A stretch of 64,000 nt of DNA from NCBI GenBank assembly GCA_000769715.1, contig JROS01000008.1, positions 1 through 64,000 on the forward strand, given 5' to 3'. A program made the position numbers and the translations under genes. Each line of letters opens with the position of its first letter. Within the stretch, counting starts at the first letter, position 1. Shown piece after piece: positions 29,799 to 39,778 of this stretch. The notes beneath the pieces are model-generated. The model worked only from the letters and a program-made list of their open reading frames with translations. It had not been told where the DNA came from and made no database searches. The DNA is from Desulfobulbus sp. Tol-SR (GTDB lineage: Bacteria; Desulfobacterota; Desulfobulbia; Desulfobulbales; Desulfocapsaceae).

Positions 29799-30338
29799 AT
29801 GTACGTCTTTTCCCTGCAACGATTCGCTCGGAGTCCCGACCCCGTCAGTCCCCGCCTGGCGATCACCGGGACGGCGCTGCGGCAGGGCGGCGTCCTCTCC
29901 CTGCATTACCGGGTCGCAGGGGATATCGGCGGTCTTGATGTGCCCGGACCCAGGCAACCGGGGCGGCGTCGGCACGAATTGTGGCGGCACAGCTGTTTCG
30001 AGTGCTTCATAGGGCAGAAGACGGCGGCGGAATACTGGGAAGTCAATCTCGCCCCGAACGGCGACTGGAATGTCTACCATTTCGACGGCTACCGCACGGG
30101 CATGGTCGAGGAGACAGCGCTCCGGAGGCTCCCCTGTGCGTTCCATGCCGGTCGCAATGAGGTCCGGGTCGGGATGGAAGTCGATCTCTCCCCGATCATC
30201 CGGGAGGAGCAGACCCTCGAGCTGGGGATCTGCGCCGTCCTCGAACACCGCCACGGGGAGGTGTCGTACTGGGCCCTTCGCCATCGGGGAGCGGGAGCCG
30301 ACTTCCATCACCGTTCGGGTTTTGAGTTGACGCTGTGA
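29799..30338 (+). CDS. DOMON-like domain protein
   Basis: RRHELWRHSCFECFIGQKTAAEYWEVNLAPNGDWNVYHFDGYRTGM. Confidence 0.65.
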   Translation: MYVFSLQRFARSPDPVSPRLAITGTALRQGGVLSLHYRVAGDIGGLDVPGPRQPGRRRHELWRHSCFECFIGQKTAAEYWEVNLAPNGDWNVYHFDGYRTGMVEETALRRLPCAFHAGRNEVRVGMEVDLSPIIREEQTLELGICAVLEHRHGEVSYWALRHRGAGADFHHRSGFELTL

Positions 30339-30368
30339 TGCGCAACGGCATCGATACATGGAGGAAGA

Positions 30369-30716
30369 ATGAAAAAAATCACCCTTATCGCCTATGATGG
30401 CGAACTCACCTGCTTTGCCCATGTCATGCTCTATGCCCTCGATTTCCACAGCAAGGGGTATGATGTCAAGGTGGTCATCGAGGGGGCGGCGACCAGGCTC
30501 ATCCCCGAACTGGCCCGTCCCGACACGCCTTTTGCCACCCTCTACAAGGAGATGATTGACAAGGGTCTGCTGGCCTGCGTCTGTGAATCCTGTTCGGTAA
30601 AGATGGGTGCCTTCAACAGCGCCCAGGAACAGGGGCTCCCCATCGACGGCGAGATGAAGGGGCATCCCTCGCTGGAGCGGTTTGTCAGCGATGGGTATGA
30701 AATCATCACATTTTGA
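30369..30716 (+). CDS. Small cytoplasmic DsrE-like protein
   Basis: 115 aa, GYDVKVVIEGAATRLIPEL...GLLACVCESCSVKMGAFNSAQEQGLPIDGEMKGHPSLERFVSDGYEIITF. Confidence 0.55.
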   Translation: MKKITLIAYDGELTCFAHVMLYALDFHSKGYDVKVVIEGAATRLIPELARPDTPFATLYKEMIDKGLLACVCESCSVKMGAFNSAQEQGLPIDGEMKGHPSLERFVSDGYEIITF

Positions 30717-30749
30717 CCTTGATCGCCAGGTGCGATGGAAGGAGGAGGA

Positions 30750-31406
30750 ATGAAGGACCCGGTGCAGCACTACTGGCAGTTGCGTCTGCAGGTGGTGAAG
30801 GAGCGACTGGTCGCCAACAACTTCGCCGCCGTCGTCGTCGATACGGCCGCCGCCGCGGCCAGGGCGGTCTGCGACGACCTCCTGCCGGCCAGCGGGGCCC
30901 GGGTTGTCTCCTATGGGGGCTCAATGACCATGAAGGCCACCGGTCTCCATGATTTCCTCAACGGTGCCGACTGCGGCTACGAGGTCATCCGTCCGGATGA
31001 ACCGGGGATTGCGGCGGGGGAAAAGCTCGAACGCCGCCGCCGGGCCCTGCTCGCCGACGTCTATTGCAGCGGCGTCAACGCGGTCGCCGAGGCCGGGCAT
31101 GTGGTCAATCTCGATATGATCGGCAACCGGGCCGCGGCCATCACCTTCGGTCCGAAGGCGGTCATCCTCCTCGCCGGGCGCAACAAGATCGTTCCCGATC
31201 TCGAGGCCGCCATGCTGCGGATCAAGAACTATGCCGCACCGGCCAACGCGATGCGGCTCGACTGCAAGACCCCCTGTGTCCAGACCGCCCGGTGTGCCGA
31301 CTGCCGGAGTCCGGGGCGGATCTGCAACAGCTGGACGATCACCGAGAAGTCCTATCCCAAGGGACGGATCACGGTCGTGCTGATCAATGCCGACCTCGGC
31401 CTGTAA
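30750..31406 (+). CDS. LUD domain (lactate utilization-like) protein
   Basis: VVSYGGSMTMKATGL, LLADVYCSGVNAVAEAGHVVNLDMIGNRAAAITFGPKAVILLAGRNKIV, C-terminal Cys cluster. Confidence 0.82.
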   Translation: MKDPVQHYWQLRLQVVKERLVANNFAAVVVDTAAAAARAVCDDLLPASGARVVSYGGSMTMKATGLHDFLNGADCGYEVIRPDEPGIAAGEKLERRRRALLADVYCSGVNAVAEAGHVVNLDMIGNRAAAITFGPKAVILLAGRNKIVPDLEAAMLRIKNYAAPANAMRLDCKTPCVQTARCADCRSPGRICNSWTITEKSYPKGRITVVLINADLGL

Positions 31407-31441
31407 CGGTCGGGGAATTCCCTCGCCGATCACAATCCGGT

Positions 31442-33304
31442 ATGGAACCTGAAAAATCGCTCATCCCACCCTGGCCGGTGGAACTGCTCGCCCCGGCGCG
31501 GAACCTTCACTGCGGTATCGCCGCCATCGATCATGGCGCCGACGCCGTCTATCTCGGGGCGCCGCGATTCAGCGCCCGGGCCGCCGCCGGCAATGACCTC
31601 GCCGCCATCGAGCGGCTGGTGCGTTACGCCCACCAGTACTTCGCCCGGGTCTATGTCGCCCTCAACACCCTCCTTACCGATGCCGAACTCGACGAGGCTG
31701 TCGCCATCGCCCATGGCGTGTGGAATGCCGGCGCCGATGCCCTGATCATCCAGGACCTGGGCCTGCTTGAGTGCGACCTGCCGCCGATTCCGCTCCACGC
31801 CTCGACCCAGACCGACAACCGGACGGTCGACAAGGTACGGTTTCTTCAACAGGTCGGCTTCTCCCAGGTCGTCCTGGCCCGGGAACTCGGCCTCGCTCGG
31901 ATCGGCGCGATCCGGGCCGCCACCACGGTCCCTCTCGAATGCTTCGTCCACGGCTCCCTCTGTGTCTGCTATAGCGGCCGCTGCTCCATCAGCGAGCAGG
32001 TCGTCGGCCGCAGCGCCAATCGCGGCGAGTGCGCCCAGTTCTGCCGCCATCTCTACAGTCTCCGAGACGGCAGGGGGAAAAAGCTGGGCCGGGACCGCTA
32101 CTTCCTTTCCCTCAAGGATCTCGACCTGTCGAGCCACCTCGGCGCGCTGCTGGCGGCCGGGGTCAGTTCCTTCAAGATCGAGGGCCGGCTCAAGGACGAA
32201 CGCTATGTCAAGAACGTCACCGCCGCCTACCGGCTGCTCCTCGACCGGCTGCTCGAGGCCGACGGCAGCCGGCGGCGCTCGTCCTCCGGTCGCTGCCGCT
32301 TCGATTTCGTGCCCGATCCGGCCAGGACCTTCAGTCGCGGCGGGACCGACTATTTTCTGGTCGATCCCCGCAACCGGCCGGGAGCGATCGACAGCCCGAA
32401 GGCGATCGGGCAGCCGGTCGGCGTGGTCGGCAGGGTCGAGCGGCAGTATTTCACCCTCGACACGGAGATGGTGATCAGCAATGGCGACGGGCTCTGTTTT
32501 TTCGACCGGCAGGGGACACTGGTCGGCATCAAGGCCAACCGCGTCGAGGGAGCCAGGATCTATCCGCAGGAGGCGGTGCCGCTCGAACCGGGGACCATGA
32601 TCTACCGCAACTTCGACAGCGTCTTCTCGCGCCAGCTGGCAGCCAGCAGGGACTGCCGGAAAATCGCGCTCGACCTCCGGGTGGAGGAGACGGCGGACGG
32701 GTTGCGCTGCGTGGTCGAGGATGAGGACGGTTGCACCTCGACCGTTGCCCGGCCGATGGAGAAGGTTGACGCAACGATCCCCGGCCGGATCGAAGAGATC
32801 GTCAGGCGGCAGATGGGGAAAAGCGGCGGCACCATCTTTTCCGTCCGGCAGGTCGAGGTCGCCGTCGCTCCATCGCTCCACGTCCCGGCGGCCGCCCTCA
32901 ACGACCTGCGGCGCGCGGCCCTGGCCCACCATGTCGAGACCCGTCTGGCCCGCCATGTGCGGCCGGGTAGAAAGGAGGAGGCCGGGGGGGCGGTCTGGCC
33001 GGCGGCGGAAACGGCGTGTCTAGCCAATATCACCAACGAGCCGGCGCGGCGGTTCTACCGCCGCCACGGCGTGGCCGCCTTCCCCCCGGCCGTTGGCGCT
33101 GCGGAAACGGCGGACGAAGCGGTCCTGATGACCTGCCGCTACTGCCTCAGGCGGCAGCTTGGCATCTGCCCGAAGGACAACAGGGATCCGGCGGCGATCG
33201 ATGAACCGCTGGTTCTCTGCGACAATACCGGCTGTTATGAATTGCGGTTCGACTGCGGCCGTTGCGAAATGCTGGTGCTGCAGACCAAAAAAGCCTCCCC
33301 TTGA
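31442..33304 (+). CDS. U32 family peptidase
   Basis: ELLAPARNLHCGIAAIDHGADAVYLGAPRFSARAAAGND, ECFVHGSLCVCYSGRCSISEQVVGRSANRGECAQFCRHLY, SSFKIEGRLKDERYVKNV. Confidence 0.92.
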   Translation: MEPEKSLIPPWPVELLAPARNLHCGIAAIDHGADAVYLGAPRFSARAAAGNDLAAIERLVRYAHQYFARVYVALNTLLTDAELDEAVAIAHGVWNAGADALIIQDLGLLECDLPPIPLHASTQTDNRTVDKVRFLQQVGFSQVVLARELGLARIGAIRAATTVPLECFVHGSLCVCYSGRCSISEQVVGRSANRGECAQFCRHLYSLRDGRGKKLGRDRYFLSLKDLDLSSHLGALLAAGVSSFKIEGRLKDERYVKNVTAAYRLLLDRLLEADGSRRRSSSGRCRFDFVPDPARTFSRGGTDYFLVDPRNRPGAIDSPKAIGQPVGVVGRVERQYFTLDTEMVISNGDGLCFFDRQGTLVGIKANRVEGARIYPQEAVPLEPGTMIYRNFDSVFSRQLAASRDCRKIALDLRVEETADGLRCVVEDEDGCTSTVARPMEKVDATIPGRIEEIVRRQMGKSGGTIFSVRQVEVAVAPSLHVPAAALNDLRRAALAHHVETRLARHVRPGRKEEAGGAVWPAAETACLANITNEPARRFYRRHGVAAFPPAVGAAETADEAVLMTCRYCLRRQLGICPKDNRDPAAIDEPLVLCDNTGCYELRFDCGRCEMLVLQTKKASP

Positions 33305-33585
33305 GGCAGGGAAGGCATTGATCTTCCGGCCGAGGTATGCTGTACTGAAGCTGGATGCCGGTGATCCGTTGCGACGCATCGCCACCTGGTCCGTCAGGGT
33401 CGGCCGCCGCTGCCGGGAGGACCAGGGGGGGTGGCAATCTCCCCTGCCGGGTCGGAGATGACGGCTGCTGTCCCTGGCTCCGGCCCGGTTCCCTGTTGCG
33501 TGCTGTCAGATCTTGATTATCGTAGGAAGATCAACACTAGCCGCGATCTATGCAGTCGGGCTGCGCCGACAGCCGGAGGAGTGCT

Positions 33586-34551
33586 ATGGAATACAAGGAT
33601 TATTATAAGACCCTCCATGTTGCCAAGGACGCTTCGGCGGAGGAGATCAAAAGGGCCTATCGACGACTGGCCCGCAAGTATCACCCCGATGTCAACAAGG
33701 AGAGGGATGCCGAAGCGCGGTTCAAGGAAATCAATGAGGCCTATGAAGTCCTGAAGGACGAAGAAAAACGCAAGGCCTATGACAGCTTTGGTGCCAACTG
33801 GAAGGCCGGTCAGGATTTCCGCCCGCCCCCCGATTGGGAGCAGCGGTTCCGGACCGGCGGATTCAGCACCGGCGGGGCGTCGCCGCACCAGTTCAGCGAC
33901 TTTTTCGAGTCATTGTTCGGTGGCGGCTCGAGCCGGCAGGCTCCGGAGGGATTCTCGTTTTTCGACCAGGGCTTCCAGGATATCGGACGCGACCTCCATG
34001 CGCAGATATCGATCTCGCTGGAAGACAGTTATTTCGGGGCCAAAAAGACGATCACCCTGAACCGGACGGTCGATGAGGGGGGCGGACGCATCAGTGTCCA
34101 GCCCCAATCACTGCAGGTCACGATTCCGAAGGGAGTCATCGAAGGACAGCAGATCCGGCTCGAAGGGCAGGGCGAGGCAGGCGCGGGGAGAGGGGGCGCG
34201 CATGGCAATCTCTTCCTCGAAATCGTCTTCCTGCCACACCAGATTTTCACGGTCGTCAAGAGGGATATTTACCTCACCTTGCCGATCACCCCGTGGGAGG
34301 CGGCGCTGGGCGCGACCATTGCCGTGCCGACGCTGGGCGGCAAGGTCGATCTGAAACTGCCCGCCAATTCCCAGAGCGGCCAGAAATTGCGGCTCAAGGG
34401 CCGGGGGCTGTGCTCGAAATACCAGGCCGGCAACCAGTATGTGACCCTGGCCGTTCATGTCCCGGAGGCCAGAACGGCCGAACAGAAGGAACTGTATCTG
34501 CGGATGGCGCAACTGATGCCCTTCAATCCCCGGTCCGGTCTGGGAGGATAA
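33586..34551 (+). CDS. DnaJ/CbpA-like co-chaperone
   Basis: MEYKDYYKTLHVAKDASAEEIKRAYRRLARKYHPDVNKE (HPD), DnaJ C-terminal domain. Confidence 0.93.
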   Translation: MEYKDYYKTLHVAKDASAEEIKRAYRRLARKYHPDVNKERDAEARFKEINEAYEVLKDEEKRKAYDSFGANWKAGQDFRPPPDWEQRFRTGGFSTGGASPHQFSDFFESLFGGGSSRQAPEGFSFFDQGFQDIGRDLHAQISISLEDSYFGAKKTITLNRTVDEGGGRISVQPQSLQVTIPKGVIEGQQIRLEGQGEAGAGRGGAHGNLFLEIVFLPHQIFTVVKRDIYLTLPITPWEAALGATIAVPTLGGKVDLKLPANSQSGQKLRLKGRGLCSKYQAGNQYVTLAVHVPEARTAEQKELYLRMAQLMPFNPRSGLGG

Positions 34552-34554
34552 GCC

Positions 34555-34854
34555 ATGATGGAAAAATATTTTATCACTGTCCTGGACGAAGACATGACCT
34601 GGGGGTTCAGCGAAATCTGCACCATCTGCCGGGTCGATCATGAACTGGTCTTCGAGATGGTCAACGAGGGCGTCCTGACCCCGGAGGGTTCGTCGCCGGA
34701 AACGTGGCGTTTCAATGCCGTGGCGATCAAACGGATCCAGGTCACATGCCGGTTGCAGCACGACCTCGGCGTCAACCTGCCGGGCGCCGCCCTGGCCCTC
34801 GATCTCCTCGAAGAACTGGAAGAACTGCGCAGCCGGCTCCGGCAGATCACCTGA
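34555..34854 (+). CDS. Chaperone modulator CbpM-like (MerR-like fold)
   Basis: 99 aa directly downstream of CbpA-like gene; FSEICTICRVDHELVFEMVNEGVLTPEGSSPETWRF...RLQHDLGVNLPGAALALDLLEEL. Confidence 0.82.
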   Translation: MMEKYFITVLDEDMTWGFSEICTICRVDHELVFEMVNEGVLTPEGSSPETWRFNAVAIKRIQVTCRLQHDLGVNLPGAALALDLLEELEELRSRLRQIT

Positions 34855-34984
34855 CTTCATGCGGATCGGAACGGCATGAAGATATCGCTGGGACGCACCA
34901 GTTCGGTGAGGCGGCACGATCCGGGAGGGTGTGGAACAATTTTGGAAAGAAGCTGGCAATTCGTATTTATTGGAGAAAAATTAA

Positions 34985-35269
34985 ATGGTTACCTCTATTA
35001 TTCTGTTGAATGTCGAGCGGTCGAAGATCAATGAAGTGGCCCAGCAGCTGGCCGATATGGAAGGCGTCTCCGAGGTGTTTTCGGTGAGCGGGACCTACGA
35101 TCTGGTCGTCATCTGCCGTGTTCCCGCCAACGACGATCTTTCCGATCTCGTCACCAGAAGGCTGCTGACGATCCAGGCGATTTTGAAGACCGAGACCATG
35201 CTGGCCTTCAAGGCCTTCTCCCGTCATGACCTCGAGACCATGTTCACGATCGGGCTGGATGGAAAATAA
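34985..35269 (+). CDS. Stand-alone Lrp/AsnC ligand-binding (RAM) domain protein
   Basis: 94 aa: VAQQLADMEGVSEVFSVSGTYDLVVICRVPANDDLSDLVTRRLLTIQAILKTETMLAFKAFSRHDLE; no HTH. Confidence 0.85.
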   Translation: MVTSIILLNVERSKINEVAQQLADMEGVSEVFSVSGTYDLVVICRVPANDDLSDLVTRRLLTIQAILKTETMLAFKAFSRHDLETMFTIGLDGK

Positions 35270-35277
35270 CGGGGCTT

Positions 35278-36945
35278 TCAGGCCGAGCCCGAGGATGCCT
35301 GTTTCTTCTGAAGCGGTTCCGTGGTTGCCGAAACCGTCGATTGCAGAAAGGGCCGTTCGATATAGGTATAGGTGATGGCGGCAAGGCCATAGGTGGCGAG
35401 ACCGGCGAGGATGAACATCGGCAGTCCGCTCAGACGGATGCCGTAATAGTCCTCGACCTCGGACCTGATGAAGGCGAGCAGGGTCGGATGCAGCAGGTAG
35501 AAGCTGAACCCGACGAGACCGACGGCGCGCAGCGGCAGAAAGCTGATGATCCGGCTCAGGCAGGTGTTGTTGGCGAGGACGAGCAGCAGGATGAGCATCC
35601 CGGCGAAGAATCCGAAGGTCCCGGGATTCCTCAGGGCATCGAAGTGGGTCCACCCCGGCACCAACCGGGCCGACAGGACCACCAGTAGCACCAGCAGGAT
35701 GATCCCGGTCACCGAACAGAACCGCCGGACATGGGTCCGGTCCAGTCTCAGGAACAGGCGATTGGTCCCCAGCCAGTGGTAGAGGTAAGAGAACATCATG
35801 CCGGAGAGGAAGATGCCGATCATCGGCTCCAGTTTCTTGCCGTAGCCGTAGAGCGCGAGGTAGCGGGTGGACATGTACGTGTTCGCCGCGACCAGCAGCA
35901 CCAGCAGGAAGATGACGGTCGGCAGCCGGTTGCCCCGCAACAGCAGGTAGATGGCGGCGACGACCAGCGGCAGGACGAGGTAGAAGAACATCTCCTGCGG
36001 CAGGGTCCAGAGATGGCTGTCACCCTGGAGAAAGAGAATGTGGCGGATGAACTGGTCGGTCTTGCCGCTGAACATCAGAGACGCCGTGAGCACCGCGTAG
36101 TACATCGGCAGAATTCGTTTCAACCTGCGGACCAGGTAGGTGGCCATGAAACCGGGTGACACGGCCCTGGCCGGTTCCTTGATGAACGGTGCTGCCAGCA
36201 GAAAACCGCTGAGGCAGAAGAAGAGCCAGACGCCGAGGGACCCGATCCCCTTCAGCACCCCGGTATGCTCTGCCAGCACCATCAGCGCCGCCACCCCCCG
36301 GACGCCGTCGAGCGCCCCCAGATGCACCCCGATCGATGATGATTTGCCCTGCAGATCGGTGATTGCCGGGAAGGTTGAAAAACTGCTGTGGGCAAGGAGG
36401 AGGATAAGGGTCAGGGCATAGACAATCGGCAGGAAGGTGCCGACCACCGCATTTTCTTCCCGCAGTTCCCCCTTGAGGACGATGAATGGGTCGATGCCCT
36501 CGGTCCGGACCAGCACATGATCGCCTTCCAGGGTATAGGACCGGATGCCGCTGGCCGGGCTGAAACTGTCGAAGATCTGTCGGGAAGTGAAGGTTTTTTT
36601 ACCGCCGAAATGACTTTTCAGCACCAGGCCGTACAGCTTTACCTCCCCTCCTTGCCGTCCCAGATCGAGCCGGATTTTCCTCGCCACCCCGTCGGCCAGG
36701 TCGATCTGTTGTATCTCCCTGACGCCGGGGGTGAAGGCCTCGGAACTCCGGTGGTGCTGTTCCCTGAAGGTTGTCACGCTGCTGGCGTAGTAGAGTTCGA
36801 TCACATCGGCATGATCGAAGCTGGCCTCGACGGTCGCCGAAAAATAGCTGGACAGGGCGATATAGGAGAGGAGCTGCCGGATCAGCAGGAACAAGAGCAG
36901 CGCCGCGGCTATCTTCCACAGAGGATGGGACCGGTTGATCTGCAT
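35278..36945 (-). CDS. Acyltransferase family 3 (OafA/YrhL-like) membrane protein
   Basis: LGALDGVRGVAALMVLAEHTGVLKGIGSLGVWLFFCLSGFLLAAPFIKE, multiple TM segments. Confidence 0.87.
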   Translation of the reverse strand: MQINRSHPLWKIAAALLLFLLIRQLLSYIALSSYFSATVEASFDHADVIELYYASSVTTFREQHHRSSEAFTPGVREIQQIDLADGVARKIRLDLGRQGGEVKLYGLVLKSHFGGKKTFTSRQIFDSFSPASGIRSYTLEGDHVLVRTEGIDPFIVLKGELREENAVVGTFLPIVYALTLILLLAHSSFSTFPAITDLQGKSSSIGVHLGALDGVRGVAALMVLAEHTGVLKGIGSLGVWLFFCLSGFLLAAPFIKEPARAVSPGFMATYLVRRLKRILPMYYAVLTASLMFSGKTDQFIRHILFLQGDSHLWTLPQEMFFYLVLPLVVAAIYLLLRGNRLPTVIFLLVLLVAANTYMSTRYLALYGYGKKLEPMIGIFLSGMMFSYLYHWLGTNRLFLRLDRTHVRRFCSVTGIILLVLLVVLSARLVPGWTHFDALRNPGTFGFFAGMLILLLVLANNTCLSRIISFLPLRAVGLVGFSFYLLHPTLLAFIRSEVEDYYGIRLSGLPMFILAGLATYGLAAITYTYIERPFLQSTVSATTEPLQKKQASSGSA

Positions 36946-37025
36946 TGGGTCAGGATGGGTGGTCGATCCATGTGAGGTTCATGGCCCCGGCATCGGGCGG
37001 TGGAAAACCATGAACCGGATACCTG

Positions 37026-37685
37026 CTAAAACAGCGTCGAGCCCAGTGATCGCAGCTTTTCGATCTGTTCCTTGGCGGCTCTGGCCAGTTCGTCGACCTG
37101 CTGCTGGGATTGCGGGCTGGTCTTGAACGTCGGTTTCTGCAGCAATGCGTAAATGATATCGACGGCATCATCGACAGTCATCATGCTGATGTTGATCACC
37201 ATGTCGTAAAGGCGGCTGTCCCATGGATCCATGCCGTAGACCTGAATGCCCCACTTGCGGCGTTCCTCGTCGTCTTTCTTCAGGACGTAGAGGGCCTGTT
37301 CGGCGGAGATGTTTTCCCTGTTCATCTCTTCCTTGACGCGGGTATTGATATCGGCGTTGATCCTGATCTTCAGGACGTGAGGGATATTGCGGAGGAAGAA
37401 ATGGCCGGCCAGACCGTGATAGACCAGATTGTCCTTGCGGGCGTGATCGAGGAGGGCGGAACGGTAGTACTTGACATAACGCTCGGAGCCGCCCCAGAAT
37501 CTCTCCAGCACCTTCGGGCAGTCATTGAGGGCGCGAACCAGTTTGATCTCCGGAATATTGAATTCTTCCGAGGCCTCGAGCAGGACATCGCGCGAGATGC
37601 ATTGATACCCCATCTTGGCCGCCAGCCTTTCGGCCACCTCCTTGCCCCTGCTATATGATCCCCTGGTAATCGTGACGATCGACAT
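37026..37685 (-). CDS. Cytidylate kinase-like family protein
   Basis: MSIVTITRGSYSRGKEVAERLAAKMGYQCISRDVLLEASEEF...GLAGHFFLRNIPHVLKIRINADINTRVKE. Confidence 0.78.
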   Translation of the reverse strand: MSIVTITRGSYSRGKEVAERLAAKMGYQCISRDVLLEASEEFNIPEIKLVRALNDCPKVLERFWGGSERYVKYYRSALLDHARKDNLVYHGLAGHFFLRNIPHVLKIRINADINTRVKEEMNRENISAEQALYVLKKDDEERRKWGIQVYGMDPWDSRLYDMVINISMMTVDDAVDIIYALLQKPTFKTSPQSQQQVDELARAAKEQIEKLRSLGSTLF

Positions 37686-38055
37686 GACCTTCTCCTTGAA
37701 TCGAATTGCGAACATTGAATCGTCCGGCCGTCGTCGTGCGGGTGTGGTTCTGGCAACGGGCGGGCACGAACACTGTGAAAATTTCCGGCCATAGTCATAA
37801 AGGGCAAATTGCAGCCTGTCAATAAAAAGGAAGATGGAGAAAACCACTTCCTCCCGCTTTCGATTTCCAGTCGTCGTCACGGCGGGCCTGGGTTCGGAAT
37901 TTCGGTCCGCCGGGGAAACGGAACGGTGCATCCCGGGCGGAATATGGTATTTTTCAAGCAGGTGGGTTGAGATTGGATCCAGGCAAAAACGGTATGGGTG
38001 GGGGCGGCTGTGCCGGGCCTCTCGTCAGAGGAATTACAATTGAGGACGTGGAGAT

Positions 38056-39465
38056 ATGAAACAACTGTTATCGCTGATCGAAAGGATCGCTACCCGGGTC
38101 AACGTCAATCTGGAGGAGTTCGGCTTTGATGTCGGTCCGTTTATCAACGCCTCCACCAACCTGGGAAAGATGCTGAATTATTACGCCTCCTATGCGGTGA
38201 CGTCGAAACATCCGCTGAAACTCCAGTTCAGCAACTCCAATATCGCCGCCAGCTATTTTCTCGGCCAGTGCATCGTCAACCGCTCCGTCGTCTACAAGAG
38301 CGATGTGCGGGGCGACGAGCTCAAGCGGAAGGGGGAGACGGTCTATGGGGCCAAGGAACTGCCGCTGGTGGAGGACGAGGTCATCACCATCAGGGACAGT
38401 TTCCTGTTCCGCACCCTCATCCACAGCAAGTCCCACAACCTCGAGACACCGGAGGAATTCTTCATCCGCAATACGGTGGCCGGCCATTTTGCCAATATCC
38501 ATGGTGCGACCATGGAGGGGTGCTACATCGGGGTCTTCGCCACGGTCGATCACATGTCGCTGCACTCCTGCATCATCGGCGAGTTTTCCTATGTCCAGGC
38601 GGAGGAGCTGTTCCACCGGGCGATCAAGCCGGGTACTGTATGGATTGCCAATGATGCCTTCTCCTTCCAGTATACCTATCCCGCGGAGGTGCTGAAGCGC
38701 TACGTGGCGATGGATGCGTCATTCCGGCCGGTGGGGCTGCTGATCGACTTCGTCGAAAGCCGCAAGACCGATTTCGAACGCCTGTTCGAGCAGCTCAACA
38801 TGGATACCCTCGACACCCCGCAGAGTTCGACCGTCAACCGCTTCGCCCTGATCAAGGGCAGAACCCGGATCGGCAAAAATGTCCTGATCTGCCAGAGGGC
38901 CTATCTCGAGAATGCCGAGATGGGCGTCGGTTCCAACGCCCAGGAGAACACCTATATCATCAGCTCGACACTGTCCGGCTACGATGTCACCGCCCATGGG
39001 GCCAAGATCATCCACTCGACCCTCGGCGAGAAGGTCTTCGTCGCCTTCAACTCCTTCCTCAACGGCAAGACCGCGGCCCGGATCGAGATCGGCCCGAACT
39101 GCATCATCATGCCGCACACCATCATCGATGCGGTCGAGCCGATCACCATTCCCGCCAACCACCTGGTCTGGGGATTCATCGGTTCGCAGCAGGACCTGCA
39201 GGGCAATTCGATCTCCCTGGACGAACTCGACGACAAGAAGGAGCTGACCATGGGCAATATGACGTTTCATGGCGACGGCCATGCCTTTGTCGAGGCCTTC
39301 CGCAAGCGGTTCGAGCATATACTCGAGCTGAACGGCGCCTACTACGCCAAAGGAAAGAACCGGGGCCATGCCCAGAGTGACCAGAGTGCGTCCTTCAATA
39401 TGATCCAGCCGTACCGGACCGGTCCAAACCGGGGGATCTATCCGACGATATCCATTGAACCATGA
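38056..39465 (+). CDS. Left-handed beta-helix (hexapeptide-repeat) transferase-like protein
   Basis: Hexapeptide-type repeats in GRTRIGKNVLICQRAYLENAEMGVGSNAQENTYIISSTLSGYDVTAHGAKIIHSTLGEKVFVAFNSFLNGKTAARIEIGPNCIIMPHTII. Confidence 0.6.
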   Translation: MKQLLSLIERIATRVNVNLEEFGFDVGPFINASTNLGKMLNYYASYAVTSKHPLKLQFSNSNIAASYFLGQCIVNRSVVYKSDVRGDELKRKGETVYGAKELPLVEDEVITIRDSFLFRTLIHSKSHNLETPEEFFIRNTVAGHFANIHGATMEGCYIGVFATVDHMSLHSCIIGEFSYVQAEELFHRAIKPGTVWIANDAFSFQYTYPAEVLKRYVAMDASFRPVGLLIDFVESRKTDFERLFEQLNMDTLDTPQSSTVNRFALIKGRTRIGKNVLICQRAYLENAEMGVGSNAQENTYIISSTLSGYDVTAHGAKIIHSTLGEKVFVAFNSFLNGKTAARIEIGPNCIIMPHTIIDAVEPITIPANHLVWGFIGSQQDLQGNSISLDELDDKKELTMGNMTFHGDGHAFVEAFRKRFEHILELNGAYYAKGKNRGHAQSDQSASFNMIQPYRTGPNRGIYPTISIEP

Positions 39466-39778
39466 TATCCTGCTGCATTCCGATCCGACCGTACGGTTGA
39501 GTGGAGCGGTACCGGCCGGCGTCAAGGCATTGCGCCGGATGCCACGATGATGGTATGGTGCCGCGTTGGGTATACGGCATGATGGTGCAGGGGGATCCTG
39601 TGCAACCGCTAAAATTACGAGTGAGGTTCCCGGGGATAAAGACAACCGCTCCTTGATGGAGATATCAATGATTGGCCATCGCCGGTTCCGGCATATTTCT
39701 CAGGAGATGCCCGGAGCGGCCGTTCAAGAGATCACAACGACACATGTGCAATGACCAACCACGTATGAGAGAGTACGC

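Noticed and set aside
29157-30770. 537-aa minus-strand ORF spanning opposite a CDF transporter, DOMON-like and DsrE-like genes
   Set aside because: Overlaps several well-supported + strand genes; composition typical of antisense ORFs.
31430-32956. 508-aa minus-strand ORF opposite U32 peptidase
   Set aside because: Antisense shadow; U32 motifs are on + strand.
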